This document shows positions 17,673 to 27,616 of a DNA stretch of 64,000 nucleotides, piece after piece. The stretch is from Komarekiella atlantica HA4396-MV6. Its GTDB lineage: Bacteria > Cyanobacteriota > Cyanobacteriia > Cyanobacteriales > Nostocaceae. Positions within the stretch are counted from its first letter, which is position 1, and each line of letters opens with the position of its first letter. The translations under genes and the position numbers were made by a program. The notes beneath the pieces are model-generated. The model was given only the letters and a program-made list of their open reading frames with translations, had not been told where the DNA came from and ran no database searches. The stretch spans positions 1 through 64,000 of the forward strand of contig JAHHHK010000025.1 in NCBI GenBank assembly GCA_019359395.1, read 5' to 3'.

Positions 17673-20036
17673 TTACGCAAAAAGTCTATTCTCAATATCA
17701 GCGATCGCTAATAATAATGTCTCCTCAATTTCTTGCCGCACTATTGGAGTTACAATAGAAGCGCTATTTAGGCAATCTACCAACAATTTATTAGCATCAT
17801 AATATTGCTGAAGCAATTCTTTCTGCTGTTCGTTGAATTGCCAATTATGACCAATGTTGCGATACTTAATCAGCATTTTTCTTAATTGTTCACCCCAGCT
17901 TTTACCGTTAGCTTGCCACCAATCTCCAAATTTATTTTGATCACTATCTATATAGGGTAGTTGTTTTTTGAGTTTTTGCAGCACTTGCTTCAATTCAGGC
18001 TCAACAACAAGGTCAACAGCTTCGTTAAAGGCAATGGTAAGAGCATGAGCATGATCCAAAGCTAGGGCATCGTTGAGGGTGTGCTCAAAAGCAAAGTCCA
18101 GCTCATTCACACAAGCAATAGTACTAGATAAAAACTCATCAAGGGCAAGATCACGGTCAAAGGCTATATTACCAACAAGGGCATACTCAAGGTTATAACC
18201 AGGAGTATGAGCAAAAGTGCGACGCCTATGATAAGAGCTTCGCTCAACGCAAACCAGGTAAAAGGCACGGACGGCCACTGCTTTGTAATGAGTCGAGACA
18301 GAGCTGGATTTTTGATATAGCCAAGTTAGAAAATACTGTAATTTATCATCATCAGCCAATAGCAAATCAATCTTTTGCTTCATTAACTGTAACATTTCAT
18401 CAGCATGTGTTAGCATACTAACAGTTAACAAAAATATATCGTGCCAGCGCTTTTCGGTAATATGATTAACTAGATTGTGCCAAGTTTCTAAATTAGAACT
18501 TTCTACAATTTTTTTAGTAGTAAAATACTCTTGAAATGTCAGATGAGAAAATGAGTATATTCCTTGTGCTCTTTCTACTAATAAACCATTTTGGGACTCA
18601 ATTGCTTTTAACAGAGGTTCACTATCTATCTGGAATTGAGTTAACTCTAAGCTAATTTCTCCTACTGTGTGTAATTCAGTAATTATTTGTTGAAGTTTTT
18701 GTTTTTCAAAAAAATAAGTTTCTTTTTCAAAACTGATAGCTGCAAGCTGGAAAAGCAAATTTTTCTTATTCGATAACGTTAAATTTTGAGCTATGCGATC
18801 GCGTTTAATGCCTCTTATTTCATCCCATTTGACCAGCAAAATATTTAGTGCTTGCTCATATAATTTAGTTGGATTAGATGGAAATTGATCTTTTACGTGG
18901 AATACTAGACAAATTAAATGAAGCAGTATTGGTGTGACTGCCAATTCGCGAATATGCTGATTTTCTGGTAGATTCAGCTGATTAATAAATAAATTTCCTA
19001 AAGCTTCCCCATCTTCCCTAGATTTCAGAGCTACTGCAACAAACCAATTTTTGGCATAAACTTCTACTTGAGTGTCATCAAAGTCTGCTATTTCAACTTC
19101 AGTAAAACCCTGAAATCTATATTTCTGAGCAGCAATTCGACAGCTAATAACAAACTGGTTTTTGTAAAAATCCTGAGCAAATCTGCGAATTTCTCTTGTA
19201 ATTTGGTCTGCATTTGCTGATGGTACTTCATCTAATCCATCTAGCAATATCAGCAGCTTACCTTGAGTAAGAAGGTTTGTAGTTGATTCTGGTTTAACAC
19301 CACAGATGATAAATTCTTGGCTTATATAGTTAAATATATTTAATTCGCTGTCACTTTTGGTATCTTCAAAAAATTCTTTTATCCTGATAAAAATTGCTAT
19401 GCGATTTGGCTGAAACTCGCCTTTATTACATTCAGTCGCAAGATATTGTAAAAATGCAGTTTTACCCGACCCTGGTTTACCTAATACCATTAGCTTAGAG
19501 TGGCGCAAAACAGCTTCCAACCCTGCTAATTTTTTCTGATGTTTATATCCTCCCAGTCGGTTAAAGTTCGATTCAGATTTAAAGTCTTTCAACAAATCTG
19601 AAATCTCTCGCCATTGCTGACTGTTTATTTTCTCTAAAACATTGGTATTGGTGTAAATGTCCGTCAGTTGAACTGTCTGGGCAATATCTATCATTTGCAA
19701 AGTACCGCACTGGTCTTGAATTTTGCCTTGACGTTTTTGGCGAATTTCCCACACCAATGCATCTACATCTACTTTGTTGGACTGTACTTTAGCAGTTGCC
19801 TCCGATATTACATCTTCAGGTAAGCCCGCAACTTGTTGCCAAGATAACCCTAGTTGTTGACAAATTTGCACAAAACAAGTGCGAGAAACTGATTCACCTG
19901 CAAAAAATTTGGAAACTGGTTGGCGTGTAATGCCTAAAGCTGCTGCTAATTTGTGCTGACTCCAAGTTTTGTCTGTTAAAGCTGTTTTTGCTGCCCTGAT
20001 ACCTTCTGGTGATGCTCTCAGTCCTTGGCTTGCCAT
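17673..20036 (-). CDS. HTH-NACHT NTPase, candidate NLR-like defence protein
   Basis: The protein has 787 residues. Residues 1-70 form an XRE-type helix-turn-helix (WSQHKLAAALGITRQPVSKF). A linker follows, then a NACHT module with Walker A GKPGSGKTAFLQYL near 187, Walker B LLILLDGLDEVP near 255 and the sensor region QFVISCRI near 295. The region from about 560 is alpha-helical, with repeated Ala/Leu/Asp-rich segments (LALDEF, FAFEHTLNDALALD) like the helical C-terminal domains of cyanobacterial NACHT proteins. Bacterial NACHT proteins include proven antiphage systems (bNACHT). No separate effector gene is adjacent. The HTH could bind its own promoter or sense nucleic acid. Both are inferences. 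Confidence 0.85.
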   Translation of the reverse strand: MASQGLRASPEGIRAAKTALTDKTWSQHKLAAALGITRQPVSKFFAGESVSRTCFVQICQQLGLSWQQVAGLPEDVISEATAKVQSNKVDVDALVWEIRQKRQGKIQDQCGTLQMIDIAQTVQLTDIYTNTNVLEKINSQQWREISDLLKDFKSESNFNRLGGYKHQKKLAGLEAVLRHSKLMVLGKPGSGKTAFLQYLATECNKGEFQPNRIAIFIRIKEFFEDTKSDSELNIFNYISQEFIICGVKPESTTNLLTQGKLLILLDGLDEVPSANADQITREIRRFAQDFYKNQFVISCRIAAQKYRFQGFTEVEIADFDDTQVEVYAKNWFVAVALKSREDGEALGNLFINQLNLPENQHIRELAVTPILLHLICLVFHVKDQFPSNPTKLYEQALNILLVKWDEIRGIKRDRIAQNLTLSNKKNLLFQLAAISFEKETYFFEKQKLQQIITELHTVGEISLELTQFQIDSEPLLKAIESQNGLLVERAQGIYSFSHLTFQEYFTTKKIVESSNLETWHNLVNHITEKRWHDIFLLTVSMLTHADEMLQLMKQKIDLLLADDDKLQYFLTWLYQKSSSVSTHYKAVAVRAFYLVCVERSSYHRRRTFAHTPGYNLEYALVGNIAFDRDLALDEFLSSTIACVNELDFAFEHTLNDALALDHAHALTIAFNEAVDLVVEPELKQVLQKLKKQLPYIDSDQNKFGDWWQANGKSWGEQLRKMLIKYRNIGHNWQFNEQQKELLQQYYDANKLLVDCLNSASIVTPIVRQEIEETLLLAIADIENRLFA

Positions 20037-20342
20037 AGTCTCAGCCTGAAACTTGTAGTATCATATATGCTTAAGAGGATAACTACGCGTTAATGCGCTC
20101 TGGGTAAATACTTACAGACTCTTTTTAGAGCACACACTCGTTAGTTAAAGTAAAGTAAGGTATTTAGTTTATTTACGCTTTATTTAAGTGTGTAGAGTTA
20201 AGTTTATACTGCTTAATTCTAAAAACATACCAAAATTATACAATAATCATACATTGTATAAGCATTATGATGGCTGAAGTTTTTATAAACTTCATGGAAA
20301 ATTAGGTGTACACAAGTACTACACTGCTCATACTCAGCTGAG
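20037..20342. other. Divergent spacer between the NACHT gene and the response regulator gene
   Basis: The 306 bases should hold promoters for both genes. gtgtagagttaagtttatact and repeated acactcgttag/acttaagtg-like words occur, but no clear operator. No gene was seen. Confidence 0.35.
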
Positions 20343-21149
20343 ATGGGCGTAAATACACTATCAACAGCAACACGCAAAGCGAAGCTGCCGCAACAGCAAC
20401 TCGGCAAATCAACAGTAGGCTGCATTATGGTTATGGCTCCCGCGACTACTCCCAATCCCAAGATTATGATCGTCGATGACGACTTCGGCGTCAGAAATCT
20501 CGTCTATCGTTTTCTCAGTCGGAAATATCAAATAGAGTCGGCAGCAGACGGTAAAACTGCCCTCTCATTATTTGAGCAATTTAATCCAGCCCTAGTAATT
20601 CTGGATTGGAATTTGCCAGATGCTAATGGTTATAGCCTCTGTCAAGAAATGCAGAGTCGCACTAATGTTTTAGTGATGATACTGACTAGCCGGACTGATG
20701 AGGCTGATAAAATTAAAATACTGGCCGCAGGTGCAGATGATTTTCTGACTAAACCATTTAGTCTTGCAGAGGTAGAAGTTAGGGTAGAAGCCCTTTTGAG
20801 GCGTATACGCTATATCAATCCCTCTCCAACACAACGTCTCATCTTTAAGCAGCTAGCAATTAACCCAGAAGGTCGAGAGGTAACACTTAACGATAAACCC
20901 CTTGCCTTAACAGCCTTAGAATTTAATATCTTACATTTTTTAGCAAGTCATCCCGGTCAGGCTTGGAGTCGCCCACAGCTAATTCAAAAAATTTGGGGTT
21001 GTGACTACGTAGGAGATGGACGAGTGGTTGATGTGCATATTGGTCAGCTTCGCAAGAAGATGGAAGTCGATGCCAGCGTACCGGAGTTTATTAAAACAGT
21101 TCGGGGCTATGGTTACAAGTTTGAACCACCTGAAAATACCAAAGTTTAA
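20343..21149 (+). CDS. OmpR-family response regulator
   Basis: This 268-residue regulator has a receiver domain (acidic pocket IMIVDDDFG, phospho-acceptor Asp88 in LVILDWNLPD, Lys in DDFLTKPFS) and a C-terminal winged-helix domain (LTALEFNILHFLASHPGQ, VVDVHIGQLRKKM, TVRGYGYKF). The family binds DNA as phosphorylated dimers. The start is uncertain: ATG codons at 20427 and 20433 lie nearer the conserved part, and the first 28 residues look non-conserved. No histidine kinase gene is adjacent, so it is an orphan in this window. Confidence 0.85.
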   Translation: MGVNTLSTATRKAKLPQQQLGKSTVGCIMVMAPATTPNPKIMIVDDDFGVRNLVYRFLSRKYQIESAADGKTALSLFEQFNPALVILDWNLPDANGYSLCQEMQSRTNVLVMILTSRTDEADKIKILAAGADDFLTKPFSLAEVEVRVEALLRRIRYINPSPTQRLIFKQLAINPEGREVTLNDKPLALTALEFNILHFLASHPGQAWSRPQLIQKIWGCDYVGDGRVVDVHIGQLRKKMEVDASVPEFIKTVRGYGYKFEPPENTKV

Positions 21150-21904
21150 CCTTCCAGATATAAGGAATGCTTCATAAAAAGATTAACTCAGATCTGTAAG
21201 TATTAGTTTTATCGCTTAATAAATAGGCATTACAGATGACGCATCTAAATACTTTTACTGAGGTTTGACTAGAATTAAGTTCTCAGGTGCGGATGTACTA
21301 GCGTAAAATGTCAGCTTGATTTAACAATCAATACAGCCTTTCATTAGCTAACATCCGCACCTATGTAATTTACAATTGTTTTTAGATGTAGAGGTAGACA
21401 AAACTAGAAGAATTGTATTCATGTATACTGCCACTGTTTCTTTAATATTTAGCAACATTATGGCAGCATCTCATTACCAAAAAACATAATCATGCTGAAA
21501 TAAAAATTGCTAACTAATGCTTAGCAGCAAGTAGTATCACCATCACTATCTTTAATTTGTCAGACCAAATCTACCACTGCCGCGACCTTCGTTTTCAACA
21601 CTCACACAATACTCCTTAATATCCAAAGCTTCTCAATCCCATCTACAGCACTTACATAGGCAAAACAGGACATTTATTAGAAGAATTGGTGAAAACTTTT
21701 GTGCTTGGCTAGGAGATTGAGTTAACCCGATGTTTTCTCAACCAACATGATTTTTTGTTTAACATCAGGACATTTTTGATATTCTCAAAGTTATCGCGGC
21801 GACTAGTTATTCATAAGTTGCCAGTTCTACTTGAGCTAGTTTGATTTATAAGCTCTCAGTTAGTAAAGCGCTTGCGGGAGAAAGATGTCATCGGTTTCTA
21901 GGAA
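21150..21904. other. 755-base intergenic region with an inverted repeat
   Basis: The region has no convincing gene. It contains the stem-loop-forming inverted repeat annotated at 21285-21362. The stretch 21600-21880 has loosely coding-like composition but is broken by stops in every frame, so at most it is an old remnant. The gene on the right ends at 21905 on the minus strand. Confidence 0.4.
21285..21362. repeat. Inverted repeat with 16-bp arms
   Basis: Left arm 21285-21302 (aggtgcggatgtactagc) pairs with right arm 21347-21362 (gctaacatccgcacct), leaving a two-base bulge (ac) and a 44-base loop. It lies downstream of the response regulator gene. It may be a structured RNA element, a terminator without a T tract, or a small mobile-element remnant. 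Confidence 0.7.
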
Positions 21905-22576
21905 TTATCCTAAATTAGCAGAACGTTGAAATACTACCGAAAGATTATTTGCTGGCATTGGGCAAGTATGCTGTAATGTTAAATGTTGTGCGCTGGCTGC
22001 TGCTACAACATCATCGAAGTTACGCACACCCCACTCTGGGTTTTGGGCGCGTAAAGATTCGTCAAAAGCTGCATTACTCGGTGCTGTATGTGCTCCATCT
22101 TGCTTGAAGGGCCCATATAAATAAAGAATGCCTCCTGGTGAGAGGATACGGCTAGCCCCTGCCATTAGTCCTAGACAGGCTGACCAAGGTGAAATATGAA
22201 TCATATTAATGTTGACTATGGCAACAATTGGTGAAGTACTAAACCACTCAGTTAGTGCCTCTCTTTCCACGGGCCAGACTGGCTCTCTAACATCAAGCTC
22301 AAGTGGTGGATAAAGATTATCACACGGAAAGTTTTCAGCCCATGCAATAATACTGGCTCGTAATTGCGGATTTGCATCTGTTGGTAGCCACTTTCGAGGG
22401 CTGAGCCTGGGAGCAAAAAATACTGCGTGTTCGCCAGTACCACTTGCTATTTCCAAGATAGTGCCACTTGCAGGCAATACTTGTAAAAGTACTTCTATAA
22501 TTGGTTCGCGATTACGCTGGGTTGCTGGTGCATATTGTCGTGCGTCTTGTGGTGTCTTCATTTCGTTTTTAAGCAC
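21905..22576 (-). CDS. DUF938-family putative SAM-dependent methyltransferase
   Basis: The protein has 223 residues. It matches DUF938: RQYAPATQRNREPI near the N-terminus, then a Rossmann motif I ILEIASGTGEHAVFFA, PTDANPQLRASI, and NINMIHISPWSACLGLMAGA. Members are predicted methyltransferases, of unproven substrate. The start may instead be the ATG at 22561 (MKTPQDAR), five codons in. It lies 89 bases downstream of the pdxA gene on the same strand, so it could be co-transcribed. Confidence 0.85.
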   Translation of the reverse strand: MLKNEMKTPQDARQYAPATQRNREPIIEVLLQVLPASGTILEIASGTGEHAVFFAPRLSPRKWLPTDANPQLRASIIAWAENFPCDNLYPPLELDVREPVWPVEREALTEWFSTSPIVAIVNINMIHISPWSACLGLMAGASRILSPGGILYLYGPFKQDGAHTAPSNAAFDESLRAQNPEWGVRNFDDVVAAASAQHLTLQHTCPMPANNLSVVFQRSANLG

Positions 22577-22665
22577 ATACTAATTTTTATCCTATTTGCG
22601 ATCGCTCAGCAGAATCTAGACATTCCTAAGCTTGCCGAATATCTAGTTTTTAAGTGCTTTGATTT

Positions 22666-23754
22666 CTAATCTCTCACCGCTACTCTTTGACTAACCAATT
22701 CAGCTGCTAACTCTATCGCTGCTTTTATACTCGTAGCATCAGCAATTCCCCTACCTGCAATATCAAAGGCTGTACCGTGATCTGGTGAAGTCCGAACAAA
22801 AGGCAGACCGATAGAAGTATTCACTGCCCGGTCAAATGCCATCAACTTCACAGGAATTAAGCCTTGGTCGTGGTAAAGTGCCAGGTAGGCATCGGCTGGA
22901 TTTTGGATGGAAGAATTTCCGTACCAAGCTTGACCAGGTTTAACCCACATCGTATCTGGTGGTATGGGCCCATCTAGCTGTAATTGAGGTCTGTTTTGGC
23001 GCTCTTGCGTAATCCACGGAATTAACCAATCTTGTTCTTCACTTCCTAGTTGGCCCTGTTCGCCACTGTGGGGATTTAAACCTGCGATCGCAATTCTCGC
23101 CTTTTCTATCCCAAAATCTTTCTCTAAACACTCCACCAACAAATCTAATTTCTTTGTCAGCAGTTGTGGTGTCAGTGCATTTGCTACTTGACATAAAGGA
23201 ATATGTGTGGTGGCTAGTAAGGTACGAAGTGTCCAGCCAGTATGGGGCGATCGCGCCACAAATAACATCCCAAAACGGTCAACACCTGACTTTTGTGCCA
23301 AAAGTTCTGTTTGCCCTGGATAATTATACCCCGCAGCTTTCCAAGCAGATTTAGCTATGGGGCCTGTGACAATCCCATCAAATTCACCAGCAAGTGTTTG
23401 AGCGATCGCGTATTCCATGTAAGCAAAACTAGCTGCACCACTTGCTGCATTACCTACTCCTAAGAGAATTTGACTTTCAATCTCGCTGTCCAGCGGCACA
23501 TCAATAACTGACAACTGGGCTGGATTTGCCAAAGGTGCTAAGTTCTTAGTTGAGTTTAGGTTGTCATAAATCCGTGTCAACAAATCCCGACTACCCACAA
23601 CCTTTACATCACATTTTTTACTTATTTCCGTGTCTGCCAAGGCTTTCAAAATCACTTCAGGGCCAATCCCCGCCGGATCGCCCAGCGTCAGCACCAAACG
23701 CGGACGCTTCTCTTGAGGAAACTTTATTAAACTAGATTGATTAATTTGATACAT
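22666..23754 (-). CDS. pdxA: 4-hydroxythreonine-4-phosphate dehydrogenase
   Basis: This 362-residue enzyme oxidises 4-phosphohydroxy-L-threonine in the DXP-dependent branch of pyridoxal phosphate synthesis. The family signatures [11 protein letters not shown] near residue 26, GPIAKSAWK near 130 and [11 protein letters not shown] near 292 (metal-binding His) are intact. The length is a little above the usual 330 because of an N-terminal extension of about 17 residues, [17 protein letters not shown]. It is divergent from petM. Confidence 0.95.
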   Translation of the reverse strand: MYQINQSSLIKFPQEKRPRLVLTLGDPAGIGPEVILKALADTEISKKCDVKVVGSRDLLTRIYDNLNSTKNLAPLANPAQLSVIDVPLDSEIESQILLGVGNAASGAASFAYMEYAIAQTLAGEFDGIVTGPIAKSAWKAAGYNYPGQTELLAQKSGVDRFGMLFVARSPHTGWTLRTLLATTHIPLCQVANALTPQLLTKKLDLLVECLEKDFGIEKARIAIAGLNPHSGEQGQLGSEEQDWLIPWITQERQNRPQLQLDGPIPPDTMWVKPGQAWYGNSSIQNPADAYLALYHDQGLIPVKLMAFDRAVNTSIGLPFVRTSPDHGTAFDIAGRGIADATSIKAAIELAAELVSQRVAVRD

Positions 23755-23938
23755 ATAGTTTCTAGATTATGGTCATCAATTTGTTCCCTCTTCCCCTCTG
23801 CCCCTCTCTCCAGAGTAGGGATTACCTGCTAAACTAGTTTAAAATTATTTACACAGGTCTAATCCTACAGCAACTTTTGAAAAGCTTCTGGTAGACCTAA
23901 TGTTTACACAAACCAATTTGCAAAGGAGAATCACATCA

Positions 23939-24043
23939 ATGGGCGGCGAAATTTTCAATGCGGCTCTGTTGTCCTTCGGTTTAATCTTCGTAGGCTGGGG
24001 TCTAGGCGCGTTATTACTTAAAATTCAAGGATCAGAAGAATAA
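23939..24043 (+). CDS. petM: Cytochrome b6f complex subunit 7 (PetM)
   Basis: The 34-residue protein begins [20 protein letters not shown] and is followed by [14 protein letters not shown]. It is a single transmembrane helix, nearly identical to known cyanobacterial PetM. It is a small peripheral-edge subunit of the b6f complex in the thylakoid membrane. AAGGAG stands about 10 bases before the ATG. A hairpin terminator follows directly, so it is a single-gene transcript. Confidence 0.95.
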   Translation: MGGEIFNAALLSFGLIFVGWGLGALLLKIQGSEE

Positions 24044-24050
24044 TCCTTGC

Positions 24051-24085
24051 AATCATCTGCTTGTGTAAGGGCAGATGATTTTCTT
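24051..24085 (+). terminator. Intrinsic terminator after petM
   Basis: A perfect 10-bp stem, aatcatctgc (24051-24060) with gcagatgatt (24071-24080), encloses a 10-base loop and is followed by ttctttg. It lies 8 bases after the petM stop codon. Confidence 0.8.
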
Positions 24086-24232
24086 TGCCTAGAAAAATAG
24101 CTTGTCCGCCAACCGGACAATGCTTTTTTCAAAACATTAATTAATTTTCTTAAAAATAATGTAAACTTTTGTTTACATAGGCTATTCTGATAAGATTCTT
24201 TTCATAAAACATTAAGATTTATAACAATCCTC

Positions 24233-25219
24233 ATGACATTATTAATTGTCGGTGCCACTGGCACCTTGGGAAGACAAGTGGCTCGTCGTGCGATCGATGA
24301 AGGGTATAAGGTTCGCTGTCTTGTCCGAAGTGCCAGAAAAGCCGCATTTCTCAAAGAATGGGGCGCAGAACTCGTATCGGGCGATTTGTGTTATCCTCAA
24401 TCCCTGGCTCAAGCACTGGAAGGTGTAACCGCAGTTATTGATGCTGCAACATCTCGTCCCACAGATTCACTAAGTATTAAACAAGTGGACTGGGATGGTA
24501 AAGTCGCATTAATTCAAGCGGCAAAAGCTGCGGGTGTAGAACGTTTTGTGTTCTTTTCAATTTTGAATGCTGATAAGTACCCAGAAGTGCCACTGATGGA
24601 AATTAAGCGGTGTACAGAACTCTTCCTGGCTGAGTCTGGCTTAAATTACACCATCTTGCAACTGGCTGGCTTTATGCAAGGGTTAATCGGTCAATACGGA
24701 ATTCCCATTTTGGAAGGACAACCGGTTTGGGTGACTGGTGCTTCTTCTCCCGTTGCTTACATGGACACTCAGGACGTTGCTAAGTTTGCTATCCGCGCAT
24801 TGAGTTTGCCAGCAACAGAAAATCAAACTTTCCCCTTAGTCGGCACTCGTGCATGGAGTGCAGAAGAAATTATTAGTTTGTGCGAACGCTTATCTGGAAA
24901 AGAAGCCAGGGTAACGCGGATGCCAATAAACTTACTACGTACCGTGCGGGGATTCATGCGATTCTTTCAGTGGGGATGGAACGTGTCAGACAGACTAGCG
25001 TTTACAGAAGTATTGGCTAGTGGTCAACCATTAAATGCTTCGATGGATGAAGTATACACAGTCTTTGGGTTAGAGCAACAACAAACCACAACCCTAGAAA
25101 GCTATCTACAAGAGTATTTCAGCCGAATCATGAAAAAACTTAAAGAGTTAGACTACGAGAAAAATAAAACCAAAAAGCAGAAAACCAAAAAGACTCCTTT
25201 TAAACAGTCGTCACAGTGA
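24233..25219 (+). CDS. ycf39: Ycf39/HCF244-like NmrA-type SDR protein
   Basis: This 328-residue protein has an atypical short-chain dehydrogenase fold with the N-terminal NAD(P)-binding motif LLIVGATGTLGRQVARRA. The body matches Ycf39: CLVRSARKAAFLKEWGAELV, FVFFSILNADKYPEVPLM and SPVAYMDTQDVAKFAIRAL. Ycf39 with HLIPs helps insert chlorophyll into newly made D1 during photosystem II assembly. The C-terminal 20 residues are very basic (KNKTKKQKTKKTPFK). petM lies directly upstream but behind a terminator. Confidence 0.88.
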   Translation: MTLLIVGATGTLGRQVARRAIDEGYKVRCLVRSARKAAFLKEWGAELVSGDLCYPQSLAQALEGVTAVIDAATSRPTDSLSIKQVDWDGKVALIQAAKAAGVERFVFFSILNADKYPEVPLMEIKRCTELFLAESGLNYTILQLAGFMQGLIGQYGIPILEGQPVWVTGASSPVAYMDTQDVAKFAIRALSLPATENQTFPLVGTRAWSAEEIISLCERLSGKEARVTRMPINLLRTVRGFMRFFQWGWNVSDRLAFTEVLASGQPLNASMDEVYTVFGLEQQQTTTLESYLQEYFSRIMKKLKELDYEKNKTKKQKTKKTPFKQSSQ

Positions 25220-25305
25220 ATACGTTTTTGACTAATGACTACGATGTCAAAAATGTGTAAGGATTACATAAGACAGAGCATCGCCTAAAAATTGGATATT
25301 TGAAT

Positions 25306-26223
25306 GTGCCGAAAGCAGGCATTATCTACAATGATGTTAAACCGATAGCGGGTCGTGTCGCTATCGAACTGAAAGACAAGCTAACCGCTGCCGGTTGGAA
25401 TGTATGTATCACTACGAGTATCGGTGGAATACTGGGCTACTCTAACCCAGAAAGTCCTGTATGCCACACCCCAATTAACGGTCTGACGCCCCCTGGTTTT
25501 GACTCAGACATGAAGTTTGCAGTGGTATTAGGGGGAGACGGCACTGTTTTAGCAGCGTCTCGCCAGGTCGCTCCCTGTGGTATTCCACTATTAACAGTGA
25601 ATACTGGTCACATGGGATTTTTAACTGAGGCTTATTTAAACCAATTGCCTCAAGCAATAGAACAGGCGATAACTGGTAAGTATGAAATTGAAGAACGAGC
25701 GATGCTCACCGTCAAAGTATTTCGGGGAGATTCCATATTGTGGGAAGCCCTCTGCTTGAATGAAATGGTGCTGCATCGAGAACCTTTGACCTCTATGTGT
25801 CATTTTGAAATTGCCATAGGGCGTCATGCGCCAGTAGATATTGCGGCGGATGGTGTAATTGTTTCTACACCAACTGGTTCGACAGCTTATTCACTCAGTG
25901 CAGGTGGCCCGGTGGTGTCTCCTGGTGTACCTGTCTTGCAGCTAGTACCTATATGTCCGCATTCCCTAGCTTCGAGAGCCTTAGTTTTTCCAGACACGGA
26001 ACCAGTCAACATCTATCCAGTAAATATTCCTCGGCTGGTGATGGTGGTAGATGGCAATGGCGGGTGTTATATCTTACCAGAGGATCGGGTATATTTAGAG
26101 CGATCGCAATATATGGCCCGATTTATTCGTCTACAACCACCGGAGTTTTTCCGAATCTTGCGAGAAAAATTAGGTTGGGGTTTGCCACATATTGCTAAAC
26201 CTACTTCTGTAGAATTGCCTTAG
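25306..26223 (+). CDS. nadK: NAD kinase
   Basis: The protein of about 305 residues phosphorylates NAD to NADP with ATP. The family motif [11 protein letters not shown] (catalytic Asp) and [10 protein letters not shown], the conserved NE in LNEMVLHRE and [15 protein letters not shown] are all present. The GTG at 25306 ([12 protein letters not shown] after the initiator) is chosen over the TTG at 25300 because it matches the known N-terminus of cyanobacterial NadK. Cyanobacteria usually carry two NadK paralogues; only this one is in the window. It is followed by palindromic repeats rather than another gene. Confidence 0.94.
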   Translation: MPKAGIIYNDVKPIAGRVAIELKDKLTAAGWNVCITTSIGGILGYSNPESPVCHTPINGLTPPGFDSDMKFAVVLGGDGTVLAASRQVAPCGIPLLTVNTGHMGFLTEAYLNQLPQAIEQAITGKYEIEERAMLTVKVFRGDSILWEALCLNEMVLHREPLTSMCHFEIAIGRHAPVDIAADGVIVSTPTGSTAYSLSAGGPVVSPGVPVLQLVPICPHSLASRALVFPDTEPVNIYPVNIPRLVMVVDGNGGCYILPEDRVYLERSQYMARFIRLQPPEFFRILREKLGWGLPHIAKPTSVELP

Positions 26224-26623
26224 TTAAGAGTCAAAGGTCAAGAAGTAGAAACGCGATTAATCGCGTCTGTACAAAACGCGATTAATGGCGTCTGTACAAG
26301 GGTCAAGAGTCAAAAGTTATTATTCTCTCCCTTGTCCTCCTTGTCCCCCTTGTCTCCCCACTCTTCCACTCCCCCACTCCCCCCAATCCCCAATTTGGTG
26401 ATTTCCTTCCAGAATTACTGGTATAGGAATGGTATTTGGAATTAGTTATTAAGATTGCATCTGAGAATTCGATGGCTGATGCCTGAACGTGCTAAAAGAT
26501 CTTATGCAGCACGTCAAATCAGTATTGCTCGATCACTAAAAGCTCGTAATTGCACTTGTAGCTGATGTACAGACCTTACTCCATAACGTCTATACAATCC
26601 AAAACCTAATATCCCAAATTGTT
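26224..26623. repeat. Intergenic repeats between nadK and nblR
   Basis: Two gacgcgattaatcgcgtc-type palindromes lie at 26245-26272 and 26273-26297, the second with a taatggcg mismatch. A C/T-rich low-complexity tract follows at about 26320-26395. The remainder is an A+T-rich leader of the response regulator gene. No other gene was seen. Confidence 0.85.
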
Positions 26624-27310
26624 ATGACAGTTGCTCAAAGTCCTTGTGTCTTGGTGATTGAAACCGATGAGAGCCTAGCAAATCAGCTTTCTTTCGATTT
26701 GCAAGAAGCCGGCTATGATTCGATTTTGGCTCATGATTCAACGAGCGGTATGCAATACTGCCGCGATCGCCAACCTGCTTTAATTGTTCTAGACCGGATG
26801 CTGGCAGGAGAATCAGGACTCACATTGTGCAAAAATATCAGAAGTTCTGGTTTGCGATCGCCTGTACTGGTATTAATGGCAAGAGATACAGTCGATGATC
26901 GTGTAGCTTGTTTAGAAGCCGGAGCTGATGATTATATCCTCAAGCCTTATCGCTCAGAGGACTTTTTGAAATTGATTCGCCTCTACCTCAAACCTGATAT
27001 TGATACCACAGAGCAGTTACGCTTTGGGGATTTGATTTTAGACATAGCAACTCGCCGCGCTATACACAGCGGCCGGACAATTGACTTGACGATGAAGGAA
27101 TTTGAACTATTAAAATTCTTAATGGAACATCCGCGTGAGGTGTTAACCCGCGAACAAATTCTAGAAAATGTTTGGGGTTACGACTTTATGGGTGAGTCGA
27201 ATGTAATTGAAGTGTATATCCGTTACTTGCGCCTGAAAATCGAAGATGAGAGTCAAAAGCGGCTTATTCAAACGGTGCGAGGCGTAGGCTATGTGTTAAG
27301 AGAATCCTAG
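26624..27310 (+). CDS. nblR: OmpR-family response regulator, probably NblR
   Basis: This 228-residue protein has a receiver domain (VIETDES, phospho-Asp in LIVLDRMLAGESG, Lys in DDYILKPYR) and a winged-helix DNA-binding domain (LTMKEFELLKFLMEHPREVL, NVIEVYIRYLRLKIE, TVRGVGYVLRES). The second acidic-pocket residues read ETDE rather than the usual DDE, and the sequence as I recall it matches NblR, which controls phycobilisome degradation and stress survival. RpaA/RpaB-type regulators are the alternative. Confidence 0.75.
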   Translation: MTVAQSPCVLVIETDESLANQLSFDLQEAGYDSILAHDSTSGMQYCRDRQPALIVLDRMLAGESGLTLCKNIRSSGLRSPVLVLMARDTVDDRVACLEAGADDYILKPYRSEDFLKLIRLYLKPDIDTTEQLRFGDLILDIATRRAIHSGRTIDLTMKEFELLKFLMEHPREVLTREQILENVWGYDFMGESNVIEVYIRYLRLKIEDESQKRLIQTVRGVGYVLRES

Positions 27311-27351
27311 TCGGTTAATATAAAAGCAATATTTTATACAAAGAGTCAGGA

Positions 27352-27457
27352 GTAGAGACGCGATTAATCGCGTCTGTACAAGGGTCAAGAGTAGAGACGC
27401 GATTAATCGCGTCTGTACAAGGGTCAAGAGTAAAGACGCGATTAATCGCATCTGTAC
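27352..27457. repeat. Three tandem 39-bp units of the dispersed palindrome
   Basis: Palindromes start at 27352, 27391 and 27430, an exact 39-base period. Each unit is the 28-base palindrome plus an 11-base spacer aagggtcaaga. The third copy has two substitutions (gtaaag and cgcatct). They lie directly after the nblR gene and may end or stabilise its transcript. Confidence 0.95.
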
Positions 27458-27616
27458 AAGGGTCAAGAATTATTCTTCCCCATTCTCCCACTGCCTAACT
27501 ACGACAATACTGTAAACTAAATGCCGCGACACAGACGAGTCAAAGACGTAGGTTTTCTGCCGCGATCGCTGTGAAGCTGTAAAATCGAAATCTAAATTAC
27601 AAAATCAAAAATTATT

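Noticed and set aside
27352-27457. CRISPR array
   Set aside because: The units are 39 bases with identical spacers; spacers in CRISPR arrays differ. No cas genes are nearby.
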